Origin: an uncultured Lachnospiraceae bacterium
Lineage (GTDB): Bacteria > Bacillota > Clostridia > Lachnospirales > Lachnospiraceae
DNA length: 41,807 bases
Direction: 5' to 3'
Assembly (NCBI GenBank): GCA_910579085.1
Contig: CAJTRU010000034.1
Location: 1-41,807, forward strand
The translations under genes and the position numbers were made by a program. Positions 1 through 8,538 of the stretch are shown here, one piece after another. The notes below the pieces were generated by a model, which saw only the letters and a program-made list of their open reading frames with translations, was not told where the DNA came from and searched no databases. Each line of letters starts with the position of its first letter. Within the stretch, counting starts at the first letter, position 1.

Positions 1-68
1 TAAGTTTTATCTGGAATATATAATATATGGGCTTTATGTGCCGCTGCGTGGGTTACCGTAGCGCAAGC

Positions 69-150
69 GTGCCCCTGTATGGAATATTGTGGCTCTGGCA
101 CAGAAACCGTCCGTTTTTACACCAACACAAGATAACTGGAAATTATCCTA
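69..150 (+). repeat. Dispersed intergenic repeat, copy 1 (full length)
   Basis: About 82 bp beginning GTGCCCCTG and ending in ATAACTGGAAATTATC. It matches 21667-21747 over nearly its whole length with small indels, and its 3' half matches 6111-6157 and 17615-17645. It holds no convincing reading frame and sits upstream of ridA. Its nature (mobile repeat or remnant of a gene 3' end) is unknown. Confidence 0.7.
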
Positions 151-213
151 TATCCGCCTTTATGAAACGGAAGTGACTGGTTAGAAATAAATGGTAGATT
201 TCTTCTAAAAATA

Positions 214-222
214 TGTTATAAT
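214..222 (+). promoter_or_regulatory. Extended -10 promoter for ridA
   Basis: TGTTATAAT at 214-222 is a TGn extended -10 with a perfect TATAAT hexamer, about 66 nt upstream of the ridA ATG. No good -35 box is visible, which is normal for extended -10 promoters. Confidence 0.5.
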
Positions 223-287
223 GAAGTTTAATGGCGGTTTATAGTTATAATAATATTAATATTTAACACAGAAAGGAAAGAGAAGTT

Positions 288-665
288 ATGAAGGATATAA
301 TCAAAACAGATAAAGCACCAGCGGCTATCGGGCCATATTCACAGGCAGTTGAAGTAAATGGAATGGTGTATACATCAGGTGTAATCCCTGTTGACCCTGC
401 AACTGGTGAAATTGCAGGCAGTACAGCAGCAGACCAGGCAGAGCAGGTGTTTTCAAACCTTAAGAATTTAATTGAAGCATCAGGGACTACTATGGAAAAC
501 ATAGTTAAGACAGTTGTATTTTTAAAAGATATGGAAGACTTCGCTGCTGTAAACGGGGTTTATGCTAAGTATTTCCCACAGCCTTATCCTGCAAGGTCAT
601 GTGTCGGAGTGGCAAGGCTTCCAAAAGATGTTATGCTTGAAGTTGAGGCAATAGCTGTAAAATAA
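288..665 (+). CDS. ridA: RidA family reactive imine/enamine deaminase
   Basis: A 125-residue protein of the usual RidA/YjgF length. RidA hydrolyses 2-aminoacrylate-type enamine intermediates released by PLP enzymes in the cytosol, protecting those enzymes. The conserved N-terminal region (APAAIGPYSQA, residues 10-20), Arg103 in the YPARS motif and Glu120 near the C-terminus are present; Arg and Glu at these places form the substrate-binding site in the family. An AGGAAAGAGA ribosome-binding site precedes the ATG. The gene appears monocistronic: its own extended -10 promoter lies upstream and a 350-nt spacer with a new promoter follows. Confidence 0.93.
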   Translation: MKDIIKTDKAPAAIGPYSQAVEVNGMVYTSGVIPVDPATGEIAGSTAADQAEQVFSNLKNLIEASGTTMENIVKTVVFLKDMEDFAAVNGVYAKYFPQPYPARSCVGVARLPKDVMLEVEAIAVK

Positions 666-863
666 TAGTATCTGGTGCAGTTTGTGCATACATTTTCTAC
701 GCAGACCGGTATAATTGTTTATAGTTCTCTATAATAGTAGAATATTCTATGCTAGTAGAAAGCTATTTAACAATTTACCTGCCTTTTAGGCACTATATGC
801 CATATTTCCAAAAAAATACGCTAAAACAGGAGATTTTTTGTTAAATTTATGTTAAAAGAGGTG

Positions 864-892
864 TTGACAAATAAGACTGGCGTTGCTATAAT
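864..892 (+). promoter_or_regulatory. Consensus sigma-A promoter of the NlpC/P60 gene
   Basis: TTGACA at 864-869 and TATAAT at 887-892 are separated by exactly 17 bp, a perfect consensus. Transcription should start near 899 and leave a leader of about 118 nt before the ATG at 1018. I see no recognisable riboswitch in that leader. The rest of the 666-1017 spacer is AT-rich and holds only a 12-bp palindrome, TAGAATATTCTA (738-749). Confidence 0.85.
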
Positions 893-1017
893 TGGTTTTG
901 CAATGTAATAGATTTGTAATAATTATTCTATTTATTTGACAATATTTATATTTAGTGAAGAAAGTACAGTAAATTTATATTAAATTGATTATAGGAAAAA
1001 ACTAATTGGAGGTAATT

Positions 1018-2472
1018 ATGGTTAAGACACATTGGGTTAAACGTGCTGCTGTATTCGGGACAGCCATGACATTATCACTTGCTTGCTGCAATATACCAGC
1101 TGCACCATCAGCTAGTGCAACAGCAGTCTGCCAGGAAACAGAGATAGCAGGTATTTCATTGTCTTTAGATAAGTATTATTCTACAAATTTTGTTGAGAGG
1201 TCTGTTCCAGAAAGTGATACTAGTACAATATCACCAGAAGCATCTTCTGAACCAGCGTCAGCAGAGCCAACGGCTGCACCAGAAACAGAGAAGGCCAGCC
1301 AGAATAAAAAAAGTGTAACAAAGAAGAAAACAGCTAATACACAGAAAGTTTCAGAGCGCTGGAAGACAACAGGTATATCAATAGCTGATAATTATGTTAA
1401 TATCCGCAGGCATCCACGTATAAGAGGTTCAAAAGTTATAGGCAAGTTATACAGGGGTTCAGCAGCCAGGATAATCCGTACATGTAAAGGCGGATGGGTA
1501 CAGATAGATTCAGGCGGGTTTAAAGGATATATAAAGAAAGAATTCCTTGCAACAGGTGCTGAGGCTGAGAAGCTTGCAGACAAGTATGGTACTAAATACA
1601 TAACAGTTAAGGAAGGCACAATTACACTTAATGTAAGGTCAAGAACAAGCACAAAATCAACAATTGTCACACAAATCCCTGAAGAGGAAAGGTTCTATGT
1701 AGAAAAGTTATGTGGTGACAACTGGGTAAGGATTTCAATAGATGATGGCAGAGGATATGTTGCCAAAGAGTTTGTTAATGTAAGGGTAAGGTTTAAGAAG
1801 GCTGTTTCAATGAGGGAAGAACGTGCAAAGGCACGTGCAAAGGCAGCAGCAGAAAGAGCAGAGCAGGAAAGGCTCAGGGCACTTGCAGCAGAAAGGGCAG
1901 CAGCTAGTGAGAGTTCATCAGACAGTTCATCTTCAAGCAGCTCTTCATCAAGCAGCAGCAGTTCTTCAGGAAGCTCATCATCAAGCAGTAGTTCATCAAG
2001 CAGTAGTTCTTCTAGCAGCCATAGTTCATCAAGCAGCAGTAGCAGTAACAGCTCTTCAGGAAGTTCATCTTCAAGCAGTTCTTCATCAGGAAGCAGCTCA
2101 AATTATGGAAGCAGTACAGGTGAGCAGATAGCAGCATATGCACAGAAGTTTGTTGGTAATAAATATGTATATGGCGGGACAAGCCTTACAAATGGAACAG
2201 ATTGTTCAGGATTTACAATGAGTGTATATGCACAGTTTGGATATAGTATTCCAAGAACTTCAAGTGCACAGTCAACATATGGTACAAGTGTAAGTTTATC
2301 AAATGTACAGCCAGGAGACTTAATATTCTATAAGAATGGTAGTTCAGTAGGGCATGTTGGTATGTATATTGGCGGCGGTTCAATAGTACATGCAAGTAAT
2401 GAAATAGATGGAATTAAGATTTCAGATATGTATTACAGACAGCCATCTGGTGCAAGAAGAATAGTTGGTTAA
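1018..2472 (+). CDS. Secreted SH3b-NlpC/P60 cell-wall hydrolase with poly-serine linker
   Basis: A 484-residue exported peptidoglycan hydrolase. An N-terminal signal peptide (basic start, hydrophobic segment, Ala-rich cleavage region near residue 35) is followed by a Pro/Thr/Glu-rich stretch, two SH3b wall-binding repeats (about 110-180 and 190-260, each with an NVR-type motif), an Arg/Ala/Glu helix, a nearly pure serine linker (about 297-365) and a C-terminal NlpC/P60 domain. The catalytic residues are visible: Cys396 in DCSGF, His446 in GHVGMY and His458. NlpC/P60 enzymes cleave stem peptides, typically gamma-D-Glu-diamino-acid bonds. I chose the ATG at 1018 because GGAGG lies at 1007-1011; an in-frame TTG at 1006 overlaps that site. 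Strong promoter upstream, strong terminator downstream. Confidence 0.9.
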   Translation: MVKTHWVKRAAVFGTAMTLSLACCNIPAAPSASATAVCQETEIAGISLSLDKYYSTNFVERSVPESDTSTISPEASSEPASAEPTAAPETEKASQNKKSVTKKKTANTQKVSERWKTTGISIADNYVNIRRHPRIRGSKVIGKLYRGSAARIIRTCKGGWVQIDSGGFKGYIKKEFLATGAEAEKLADKYGTKYITVKEGTITLNVRSRTSTKSTIVTQIPEEERFYVEKLCGDNWVRISIDDGRGYVAKEFVNVRVRFKKAVSMREERAKARAKAAAERAEQERLRALAAERAAASESSSDSSSSSSSSSSSSSSSGSSSSSSSSSSSSSSSSHSSSSSSSSNSSSGSSSSSSSSSGSSSNYGSSTGEQIAAYAQKFVGNKYVYGGTSLTNGTDCSGFTMSVYAQFGYSIPRTSSAQSTYGTSVSLSNVQPGDLIFYKNGSSVGHVGMYIGGGSIVHASNEIDGIKISDMYYRQPSGARRIVG

Positions 2473-2495
2473 TATAATAGTAATAATAAATATAT

Positions 2496-2520
2496 GCCGG
2501 GAGAAATTCTCCCGGCTTTA
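2496..2520 (+). terminator. Rho-independent terminator after the NlpC/P60 gene
   Basis: Stem GCCGGGAG (2496-2503) pairs with CTCCCGGC (2509-2516) around a 5-nt loop, followed by TTTAGTTTT. It lies 24 nt after the stop codon. Confidence 0.88.
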
Positions 2521-2557
2521 GTTTTCGTTTAAATTAATGTATAAGGGAGGCACGGAA

Positions 2558-3280
2558 ATGGCAGGTACAATGGTTCATCTTGAAATAGCAGATATACTGG
2601 CACAGGAATGGGCAGGCAAAGAAGTTATTACACCATATGGCAGTACCAGGCTGGTATATGATTATTTTGTAGCAGGGAATATATGTCCGGATGGTATTAT
2701 GGCACGTAAAGGCTATGTAAGGGAAATGAAAAAGCATACACACTTCAGGGATGGTATACGTGATTGTGATTTCCATAAAAAAGAAAATCTCGCACTTTTC
2801 CATAAAAGGCTGGAGGATTTTATGGAAAGCAGTTTTAACAAATTTAAAAGTGACAATGAAAGAAGCTTATATCTTGGATACTGGGTGCACATGCTGGCAG
2901 ATGAAATGTTTGTTGTGCAGATACGCCCTGAATTTTTAAAAAATATTTCTGTAACCGGGCTTACAGAAGATAACATGGAAACTTTTAAATACTTTAGCAA
3001 AGATGTTGATATGGTGGATTTCCGTATTGTTAATGAGTATAAGGGAATCCAGAGGATATATAATGCATTATCAGGGATAGAACCATATGGAATAAGTGGA
3101 ATGGTAACGGAAGAAGAACTTACAGACAGCCGTAACTGGATTTTGCAATATTTTTTTAAGACAGAGCATACCAGAATAACAGAACCTGTATATATATCAT
3201 ATAACAGGATGATGGAATTTATTAAGAATACTGCTAGTAAAATATATGATGTTTTCAAATGCTGTGATAACAATAAATAA
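2558..3280 (+). CDS. Zinc-dependent phospholipase C-like hydrolase
   Basis: A 240-residue protein without a signal peptide. The opening GTMVHLEIADIL with an early His, the YFVAGNICPD segment, the KKHTHFRD segment and the later LGYWVHMLADE motif fit the all-helical zinc-dependent phospholipase C/S1-P1 nuclease-like fold found in many clostridial hypothetical proteins. Histidines and acidic residues in such motifs bind zinc in the family. The true substrate is unknown and no export signal is seen, so it may not be a secreted phospholipase. The start at 2558 has GGGAGG at 2545-2550; an earlier in-frame ATG at 2537 would bury that site. It is flanked by terminators on both sides. Confidence 0.55.
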   Translation: MAGTMVHLEIADILAQEWAGKEVITPYGSTRLVYDYFVAGNICPDGIMARKGYVREMKKHTHFRDGIRDCDFHKKENLALFHKRLEDFMESSFNKFKSDNERSLYLGYWVHMLADEMFVVQIRPEFLKNISVTGLTEDNMETFKYFSKDVDMVDFRIVNEYKGIQRIYNALSGIEPYGISGMVTEEELTDSRNWILQYFFKTEHTRITEPVYISYNRMMEFIKNTASKIYDVFKCCDNNK

Positions 3281-3287
3281 GGTAAAC

Positions 3288-3333
3288 AAAAAACTGCCGT
3301 TAAAATCTTCTAATAGATTAAACGGCAGTTTTA
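3288..3333. terminator. Bidirectional terminator between convergent genes
   Basis: Arms AAAACTGCCGTT (3290-3301) and AACGGCAGTTTT (3321-3332) form a 12-bp stem with A-runs upstream and T-runs downstream, so it can serve both the plus-strand gene ending at 3280 and gdhA ending at 3385. Confidence 0.85.
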
Positions 3334-3384
3334 AATCTACCAGGCAAAACGTATATATCTGCCCATATTATTTATCATAGGTTA

Positions 3385-4737
3385 TTATACACAGCCCTGT
3401 GCTTTCATAGCTTCAGCTACCTTTAAGAAACCAGCAATATTTGCACCAGCCATATAATTACCAGGCATATCAAATTCTTTTGAAGCCTCATCACATGACT
3501 TGAAAATCTGTGCCATAATGCCGTGGAGTTTAGAATCAACTTCTTCAAATGTCCATGAAAGCCTTTCTGAGTTCTGGCTCATTTCAAGTGCTGATGTAGC
3601 AACACCGCCTGCATTAGCAGCTTTAGCAGGGCCATAAAGCATTTTATTTTCAAAGTAAATATCAATAGCTTCAGGAGTAGAAGGCATATTAGCACCTTCT
3701 GCTACTGCATAGCAGCCATTTGCTGCAAGAGCTTTAGCGCTGTCTGCATCAATTTCGTTCTGTGTAGCACAAGGAAGGGCGATATCACATTTAATAGTCC
3801 ATATACCAGAACAGCCTTCAGTGTATGTTGCATTACTGTGTGAAGTCCTGTCCACATATTCTTTAATACGTCCTCTTTCAACTTCCTTAATCTGCTGTAC
3901 AACAGGAAGGTCAATTCCATCAGGGTCATAGATATATCCATTGGAGTCTGAAAGTGCAACTACTTTAGCACCAAGTTCAGTTGCTTTCTTTGTAGCATAG
4001 ATAGCAACATTTCCAGAACCAGAAATAACAACAACCTGGTCTTTAAAACTTTTGCCATTAGCCTTAAGCATTTCATCTGTAAAGTAGCAAAGACCAAAGC
4101 CAGTAGCCTCTGTACGTGCGAGTGAACCGCCGTATGTAAGGCCTTTTCCTGTAAGCACACCTGACCATTCATTGCGTAATCTCTTATACTGTCCAAACAT
4201 ATAACCGATTTCACGTGCACCTGTACCAATATCACCAGCAGGTACGTCACAGTCTGGGCCAATATGCCTGTAAAGTTCTGTCATAAAGCTCTGGCAGAAA
4301 CGCATAACTTCACCATCACTTTTTCCTTTAGGGTCAAAGTCAGAACCTCCCTTGCCACCGCCAATAGGAAGTGTTGTAAGGCTGTTTTTGAAAATCTGTT
4401 CAAAACCAAGGAATTTAATAATACCACTATATACTGAAGGGTGAAGCCTTAAGCCTCCCTTATATGGTCCTATAGCAGAATTAAACTGTATACGGAAGCC
4501 TCTGTTTACCTGTGTCTTGCCATTGTCATCTACCCAAGGCACGCGGAAGATAATCTGCCTCTCTGGCTCAACTATACGCTCAAAAACACCTGCTTCTACA
4601 AGGTCAGGCCTCTTTTCAACAACTGGTTCAAGAGATACAAATACCTCTGTTACAGCCTGTATAAACTCTGGTTCTGCTGCATTTCTCTTTTTTACTGTTT
4701 CAAGTAAATCAATTAAATACTGATTTTTTAACGCCAC
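3385..4737 (-). CDS. gdhA: NADP-type glutamate dehydrogenase
   Basis: A 450-residue hexameric-class glutamate dehydrogenase, the usual length. It interconverts 2-oxoglutarate plus ammonia and glutamate in the cytosol. Visible motifs are the glutamate-site lysines in YKGGLR and in GGGKGGSDFDP, the DVPAGDIG loop, and a Rossmann motif (ISGSGNVAIYA) for the dinucleotide. The protein starts at a GTG codon (4737-4735) with AAGGAGG about 11 nt upstream on the minus strand. It is monocistronic and convergent with the gene at 2558. Its promoter must lie in 4756-5007, where I see no clear hexamer pair. The cofactor preference (NADPH) is inferred from overall similarity. Confidence 0.95.
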   Translation of the reverse strand: MALKNQYLIDLLETVKKRNAAEPEFIQAVTEVFVSLEPVVEKRPDLVEAGVFERIVEPERQIIFRVPWVDDNGKTQVNRGFRIQFNSAIGPYKGGLRLHPSVYSGIIKFLGFEQIFKNSLTTLPIGGGKGGSDFDPKGKSDGEVMRFCQSFMTELYRHIGPDCDVPAGDIGTGAREIGYMFGQYKRLRNEWSGVLTGKGLTYGGSLARTEATGFGLCYFTDEMLKANGKSFKDQVVVISGSGNVAIYATKKATELGAKVVALSDSNGYIYDPDGIDLPVVQQIKEVERGRIKEYVDRTSHSNATYTEGCSGIWTIKCDIALPCATQNEIDADSAKALAANGCYAVAEGANMPSTPEAIDIYFENKMLYGPAKAANAGGVATSALEMSQNSERLSWTFEEVDSKLHGIMAQIFKSCDEASKEFDMPGNYMAGANIAGFLKVAEAMKAQGCV

Positions 4738-5007
4738 TGCTAAAAAACCTCCTTCTGTTTTAAAATGTAATTATTAGTATTCATTGGAATTGTATAATTG
4801 TATTCCATCCATAACAGTATTGCACAAAACTTCCAATAATTCAATAATTTTTTTCTCCTTTTCCAGAATTATGTGTCCATTGGGAAATGATTTATAAACA
4901 GATATTGTAAATAGCATATAAGTATTTTATAATTAAAGATATAAAATAGAAATTTAATAACCAGGGATAAACAGGAATATAAAATGGCAGAATGAAAGGA
5001 AAATAAA

Positions 5008-6099
5008 ATGGAACTGGAAAATGAACAGCGTAAATATCTTGGTTTGGAAATTATTGAACCAGACTGGGAACGTATTGAAATCCCAAGCAATTGTTTAAAG
5101 CCTGGACTGTCAACAGGAAAAGATATTTTGTTTTTTGATGGTGATATTTTGCGTAAGGTTATCTGGTTAAATGACAATGGGCATTTTCTTGAAAACTCAT
5201 ATAAACTACGCACACAGGACAACCGTACAATGATTGCGCCACTTACTGTAAAGGGTAAACCTAGGCGCCTAAATGGTGTTAATATCCAGCGTTGTACGCC
5301 TTATGGAATGTATTTTGATTATAACGGGGGAATATTAATAGCAAATTATACAACACAGCAAACCTATTATTCATCCGCCTTTGCAGGTATTCCATCTATG
5401 GGACAGGAAGGGCTTCAAAAGTTTCTTGGCAACTGGGCTGATAATACCACTAATGAGGATTTAGATGAAATCCAGGCGTTTGCTAATGCAAAACGCCGTC
5501 ATTGTAAATATAAAGAAGGAGATTTTTTCCGTTTTAAATATGACCGCAGAAATTATGGTTATGGACGGATTTTATTTGATGTAAGAAAATTTGTGAAGGA
5601 GGGAGGTAAATTTTGGAATATTCTTATGGGCAAGGTACTTTGTGTTTCAGTTTACCATATCATTACCAGAAATCCAGACATGAATATTGAAGATTTGCAA
5701 AAGCTAAGAAGCTGTCCATCTACATATATGATGGATAACCGTTTTTATTATGGGGAATATGAGATTATTGGGAACTCACCAGTGTCTGGGGATGTTGATT
5801 ATCCAGTTATGTATGGGCGTTCTATCAGCGGAATTGACAGAAATAAAATCTGCTTTTGCTGTGGCAGGGAATACCATGAAATTCCATTTGAAAGTAACAA
5901 GCTTTTCCAAAAGAATTTTACAAACAATGGAGTAAGCTGGTCACTTAATATTGATAAAACATTAGTTGAGGAATGTATTAAGGCAGGTACAAACGGGCCA
6001 TTTTGGAAAGCCAGCCGTATAAACGATTTACGGAACCCTGTTTTTTCAAAAGAATTATCTATTGTTTTAAAACATATGGGAATAGATGGTAATTTCTAG
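5008..6099 (+). CDS. Imm26-like orphan immunity protein
   Basis: A 363-residue cytosolic protein with no signal peptide or membrane segment. The N-terminal half (1-165) is not one I recognise. From about residue 168 the pattern KEGDFFRFKYD-RNYGYGRIL resembles the start of the Imm26 immunity domain, which begins with an aromatic-rich hydrophobic strand and a YGRIL-type motif. A Cys-rich CFCC motif lies near residue 290. Imm26 proteins neutralise nuclease-type polymorphic toxins, but no toxin gene is adjacent, so this would be an orphan immunity gene. AAAGGAAA precedes the ATG. Its stop codon lies inside a perfect 15-bp inverted-repeat arm. Confidence 0.5.
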   Translation: MELENEQRKYLGLEIIEPDWERIEIPSNCLKPGLSTGKDILFFDGDILRKVIWLNDNGHFLENSYKLRTQDNRTMIAPLTVKGKPRRLNGVNIQRCTPYGMYFDYNGGILIANYTTQQTYYSSAFAGIPSMGQEGLQKFLGNWADNTTNEDLDEIQAFANAKRRHCKYKEGDFFRFKYDRRNYGYGRILFDVRKFVKEGGKFWNILMGKVLCVSVYHIITRNPDMNIEDLQKLRSCPSTYMMDNRFYYGEYEIIGNSPVSGDVDYPVMYGRSISGIDRNKICFCCGREYHEIPFESNKLFQKNFTNNGVSWSLNIDKTLVEECIKAGTNGPFWKASRINDLRNPVFSKELSIVLKHMGIDGNF

Positions 6100-6157
6100 T
6101 TATCCTGTCACGTAAACCGTCCATTTATTTACATAAACAAAAGATAACTAGAAATTA
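6090..6157 (+). repeat. Perfect 15-bp inverted repeat spanning the stop codon; dispersed repeat copy 2
   Basis: Arm TAATTTCTAGTTATC (6090-6104) is the exact reverse complement of GATAACTAGAAATTA (6143-6157), with a 38-nt loop. The left arm contains the TAG stop of the upstream gene. From 6111 the sequence is copy 2 of the dispersed repeat (AAACCGTCC, then ACAAAAGATAACT and AAATTAT). Confidence 0.75.
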
Positions 6158-6249
6158 TTTAATATTATAAGGTTATATAATTTTGTATTTTTTCTTGTAT
6201 CCTAATAAAAGATAGCAGGTATATCTACAGGCTTAATAATATTAGGAAA

Positions 6250-6410
6250 GCATAATGTGAACGAATTGTTCACAATTCAGACATATTTTAGACATATTTA
6301 CCAGTTATCATCATAATCAGAAAGTGAAAACTTTCTACTCCCACCCTATTATACGCTGGATAACGCAAGTTATCCGACAAAAAGAGCCTTCCCGGGCTCT
6401 TTTTGTTTTT
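6250..6410 (+). ncRNA. Candidate small RNA with three hairpins and an intrinsic terminator
   Basis: Ordered hairpins are visible: TGTGAAC/GTTCACA (6256-6274); AGAAAGT/ACTTTCT closed by a GAAA tetraloop (6319-6336); GGATAAC/GTTATCC closed by a GCAA tetraloop (6358-6375); and a terminator ACAAAAAGAGCC/GGCTCTTTTTGT (6377-6406) followed by T6. A C-rich single strand, CTCCCACCC, lies at 6338-6346 between the two GNRA hairpins, as in Firmicute small RNAs that pair with Shine-Dalgarno sequences. I recognise no known family. The 5' end is uncertain because no strong promoter is visible; it could instead be the structured 3' UTR and terminator of the preceding gene. Confidence 0.5.
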
Positions 6411-6579
6411 TACCAGGAAATTTTTATAGCAAGCATGTATAGTAATGTGTTATAAATATAGTAGAAAATTATTAATATGCAGGCAGTAGATATGTAAAGG
6501 GATTTATATGGCAGAACCAATATTATATAAGGTTTTATAATATAATTGCTGTCTGTAAAATATAAGGAGAGATAACTTT

Positions 6580-7233
6580 ATGTCATGGAAATATATATTA
6601 TTTGATTTAGATGGGACTATTACTGATTCACATGAGGGTATTATTAACTGCATTAAATATGCACTTGGGGAAATGGGGTATATTATACCATCCGATGAAG
6701 AACTGGGTGGATATATTGGCCCGCCACTTTATAAAGGTTTCCAGGATATTGCAGGTATGGAACCTGAAGAGGCATTAAAGGCTGCTGCCATATACCGCAG
6801 TAAGTATAGTGTTACAGGGCTTTTTGAAAATAAGCCATATGATGGTATAGAAGAGGTGTTAAAGGTTTTAAAGGAACATGGCAAGGTAATAATGCTTGCA
6901 ACTTCCAAGCCAGAAGAATATGCCATAAGGATTTTAAGACATTTTAATCTTTCTGTATATTTTGATGGGATTACAGGTGGTCTTCCTGATGGAAGCCGCA
7001 ATGATAAGGATATTATTATAGAAGAAAGTATTACAAGGCTTGGTTTGTCTTCTTCTGATAAATCTAATATAATAATGGTTGGTGACAGAAAATATGATAT
7101 AATTGGTGCAAAGGCATGTGGAATAGCATCAGCCGGAGTTTATTACGGATTTGCAAAGAAAGGCGAACTTGAAGCAGCCGGGGCGGATTATATAATTAAT
7201 ACAGTGAGTGAGATAACAGACTTGTTGCTTTAA
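6580..7233 (+). CDS. HAD-superfamily phosphatase (phosphoglycolate phosphatase-like)
   Basis: A 217-residue HAD subclass IA hydrolase. Motif I is FDLDGT with the nucleophile Asp9 and acid/base Asp11. Motif II is the Ser in LATSKP near residue 108 with its following Lys, and motif III is MVGDRKYDIIGAK near residue 167. A helical cap of about 65 residues follows motif I, as in Gph/PpaX phosphatases. The substrate is not predictable from sequence: phosphoglycolate, pyrophosphate or a sugar or nucleotide phosphate are all possible. A GGAG site precedes the ATG. It lies 170 nt after a strong terminator, so it needs its own promoter. Confidence 0.85.
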   Translation: MSWKYILFDLDGTITDSHEGIINCIKYALGEMGYIIPSDEELGGYIGPPLYKGFQDIAGMEPEEALKAAAIYRSKYSVTGLFENKPYDGIEEVLKVLKEHGKVIMLATSKPEEYAIRILRHFNLSVYFDGITGGLPDGSRNDKDIIIEESITRLGLSSSDKSNIIMVGDRKYDIIGAKACGIASAGVYYGFAKKGELEAAGADYIINTVSEITDLLL

Positions 7234-7359
7234 ACAATTAATTATAATATAATTTAGATAAAATATTCTGCTTTAGTATTTTAACAGTAAAAAAGAAAAC
7301 AGGATGCAAAATGCTTATAGTGCAGCAGGATACAGTATTAACATGAATGGAGGATTATT

Positions 7360-8481
7360 ATGGCAGGAAAGAATAATGTAAACCAGACAGGCGGGAATTC
7401 TAAAAATACTAAAAAAATAATTATAATTGCAGCAGTATGTGCTGCATTATTCCTGGCAGGTCTGACATCAGGGCTTTTAGCACCTTCTATAAAGGAGAAA
7501 TTTGATAATATACCAGGTGATAAGTTCAATGCAAAAGACTATATAAATGTGGGTGATTATAAATCGCTTAATGTTTCAATTGCAGTTACACAGGATGATA
7601 TAGATTTGGAAATTGACGATTTAAGGGAACAGCACACAATTTATGAACAGCTCGATGGCACTGTTTCTGATGGTGATATGGTATATGCAGATTTTGTTGG
7701 GTATGTTGATGGCAGAAGGGCAGATGATACATGTGGCACAGACTATGTAATTATTGGTTCTGGTGACTGGCTGGAGGGCTTCGAGGATGGATTAAAAGGG
7801 GCTAAGACAGGGACTACAGTGGAATTTACCATACCAGTGCCAATAGGGACATATGGCGATAATGATATAGATGGGAAGAATGTAACCTTTAAGGTGAAGG
7901 TTGAATATATTTGTGGTGACTCAATTGTTCCAGAATATACTGATGACTTTGTACAATCTATATCAGAGTATAATACTACAGATGAATATAATGAGTACCT
8001 GCGCCAGAAACTTGCAAAAGAAAATGATGAAGACAAAGGGGAATTTGCATGGACAGATTTTATAGAAATCTGTAGTGTGGTAAAATATCCTAAAGAAATG
8101 ATGGAAGAAGCAAGGAAATCAGTATTACAAGGGTATTATGACATGTCTGTTGTGTATGGGTGTGATGAGGATGAAATATTTAGTATGTTTGGTTATGAGT
8201 CGGAAGACGATTTCAGGAAAACAGATTTAGAAGAACTTGCACAGGATACAGTGAAGGAAAACCTTGCAGCGCAGGCACTGGCAGACCTTGAAGGAATATC
8301 ATATACAGAAGAAGACTATAATTCTGTAGTAGATGAAGAGTATTCGTTTAACAATGAAGAATATTCTTCAAAAGAAGAATATGAGAAAAAGAACAGGCAG
8401 ATGTTAAAGGATACAACACTTTTGAAAATTGTTAAGGAATGGCTTGCAGAAAATATTTCATTTGATACAGGTACAAAATAA
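7360..8481 (+). CDS. Membrane-anchored trigger-factor-like peptidyl-prolyl isomerase
   Basis: A 373-residue protein with a short cytosolic start, one N-terminal transmembrane segment (about 18-40), an FKBP-type PPIase domain (about 100-185) and a helical C-terminal region like that of trigger factor. The FKBP pattern is seen as DGDMVYADFVGYVDG, then GSGDWLEGFEDGLKGAKTG and a closing strand. It lacks the ribosome-binding N-domain of true trigger factor. With an anchor and the domains outside, it is best read as an extracytoplasmic folding chaperone analogous to PrsA. GGAGG precedes the ATG. The gene at 8539 follows after 57 nt and may be co-transcribed. Confidence 0.8.
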   Translation: MAGKNNVNQTGGNSKNTKKIIIIAAVCAALFLAGLTSGLLAPSIKEKFDNIPGDKFNAKDYINVGDYKSLNVSIAVTQDDIDLEIDDLREQHTIYEQLDGTVSDGDMVYADFVGYVDGRRADDTCGTDYVIIGSGDWLEGFEDGLKGAKTGTTVEFTIPVPIGTYGDNDIDGKNVTFKVKVEYICGDSIVPEYTDDFVQSISEYNTTDEYNEYLRQKLAKENDEDKGEFAWTDFIEICSVVKYPKEMMEEARKSVLQGYYDMSVVYGCDEDEIFSMFGYESEDDFRKTDLEELAQDTVKENLAAQALADLEGISYTEEDYNSVVDEEYSFNNEEYSSKEEYEKKNRQMLKDTTLLKIVKEWLAENISFDTGTK

Positions 8482-8538
8482 TGAACGCCAGCAGTAAAAG
8501 GATAATATCTGTATTTTACAGGGAAGGGGTGGATATTT

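Noticed and set aside
1823..2131. Second-frame ORF rich in His/Gln/Ala over the serine linker
   Set aside because: It is a shadow of the repetitive AGC/TCA serine codons in the true gene and has no start signal of its own.
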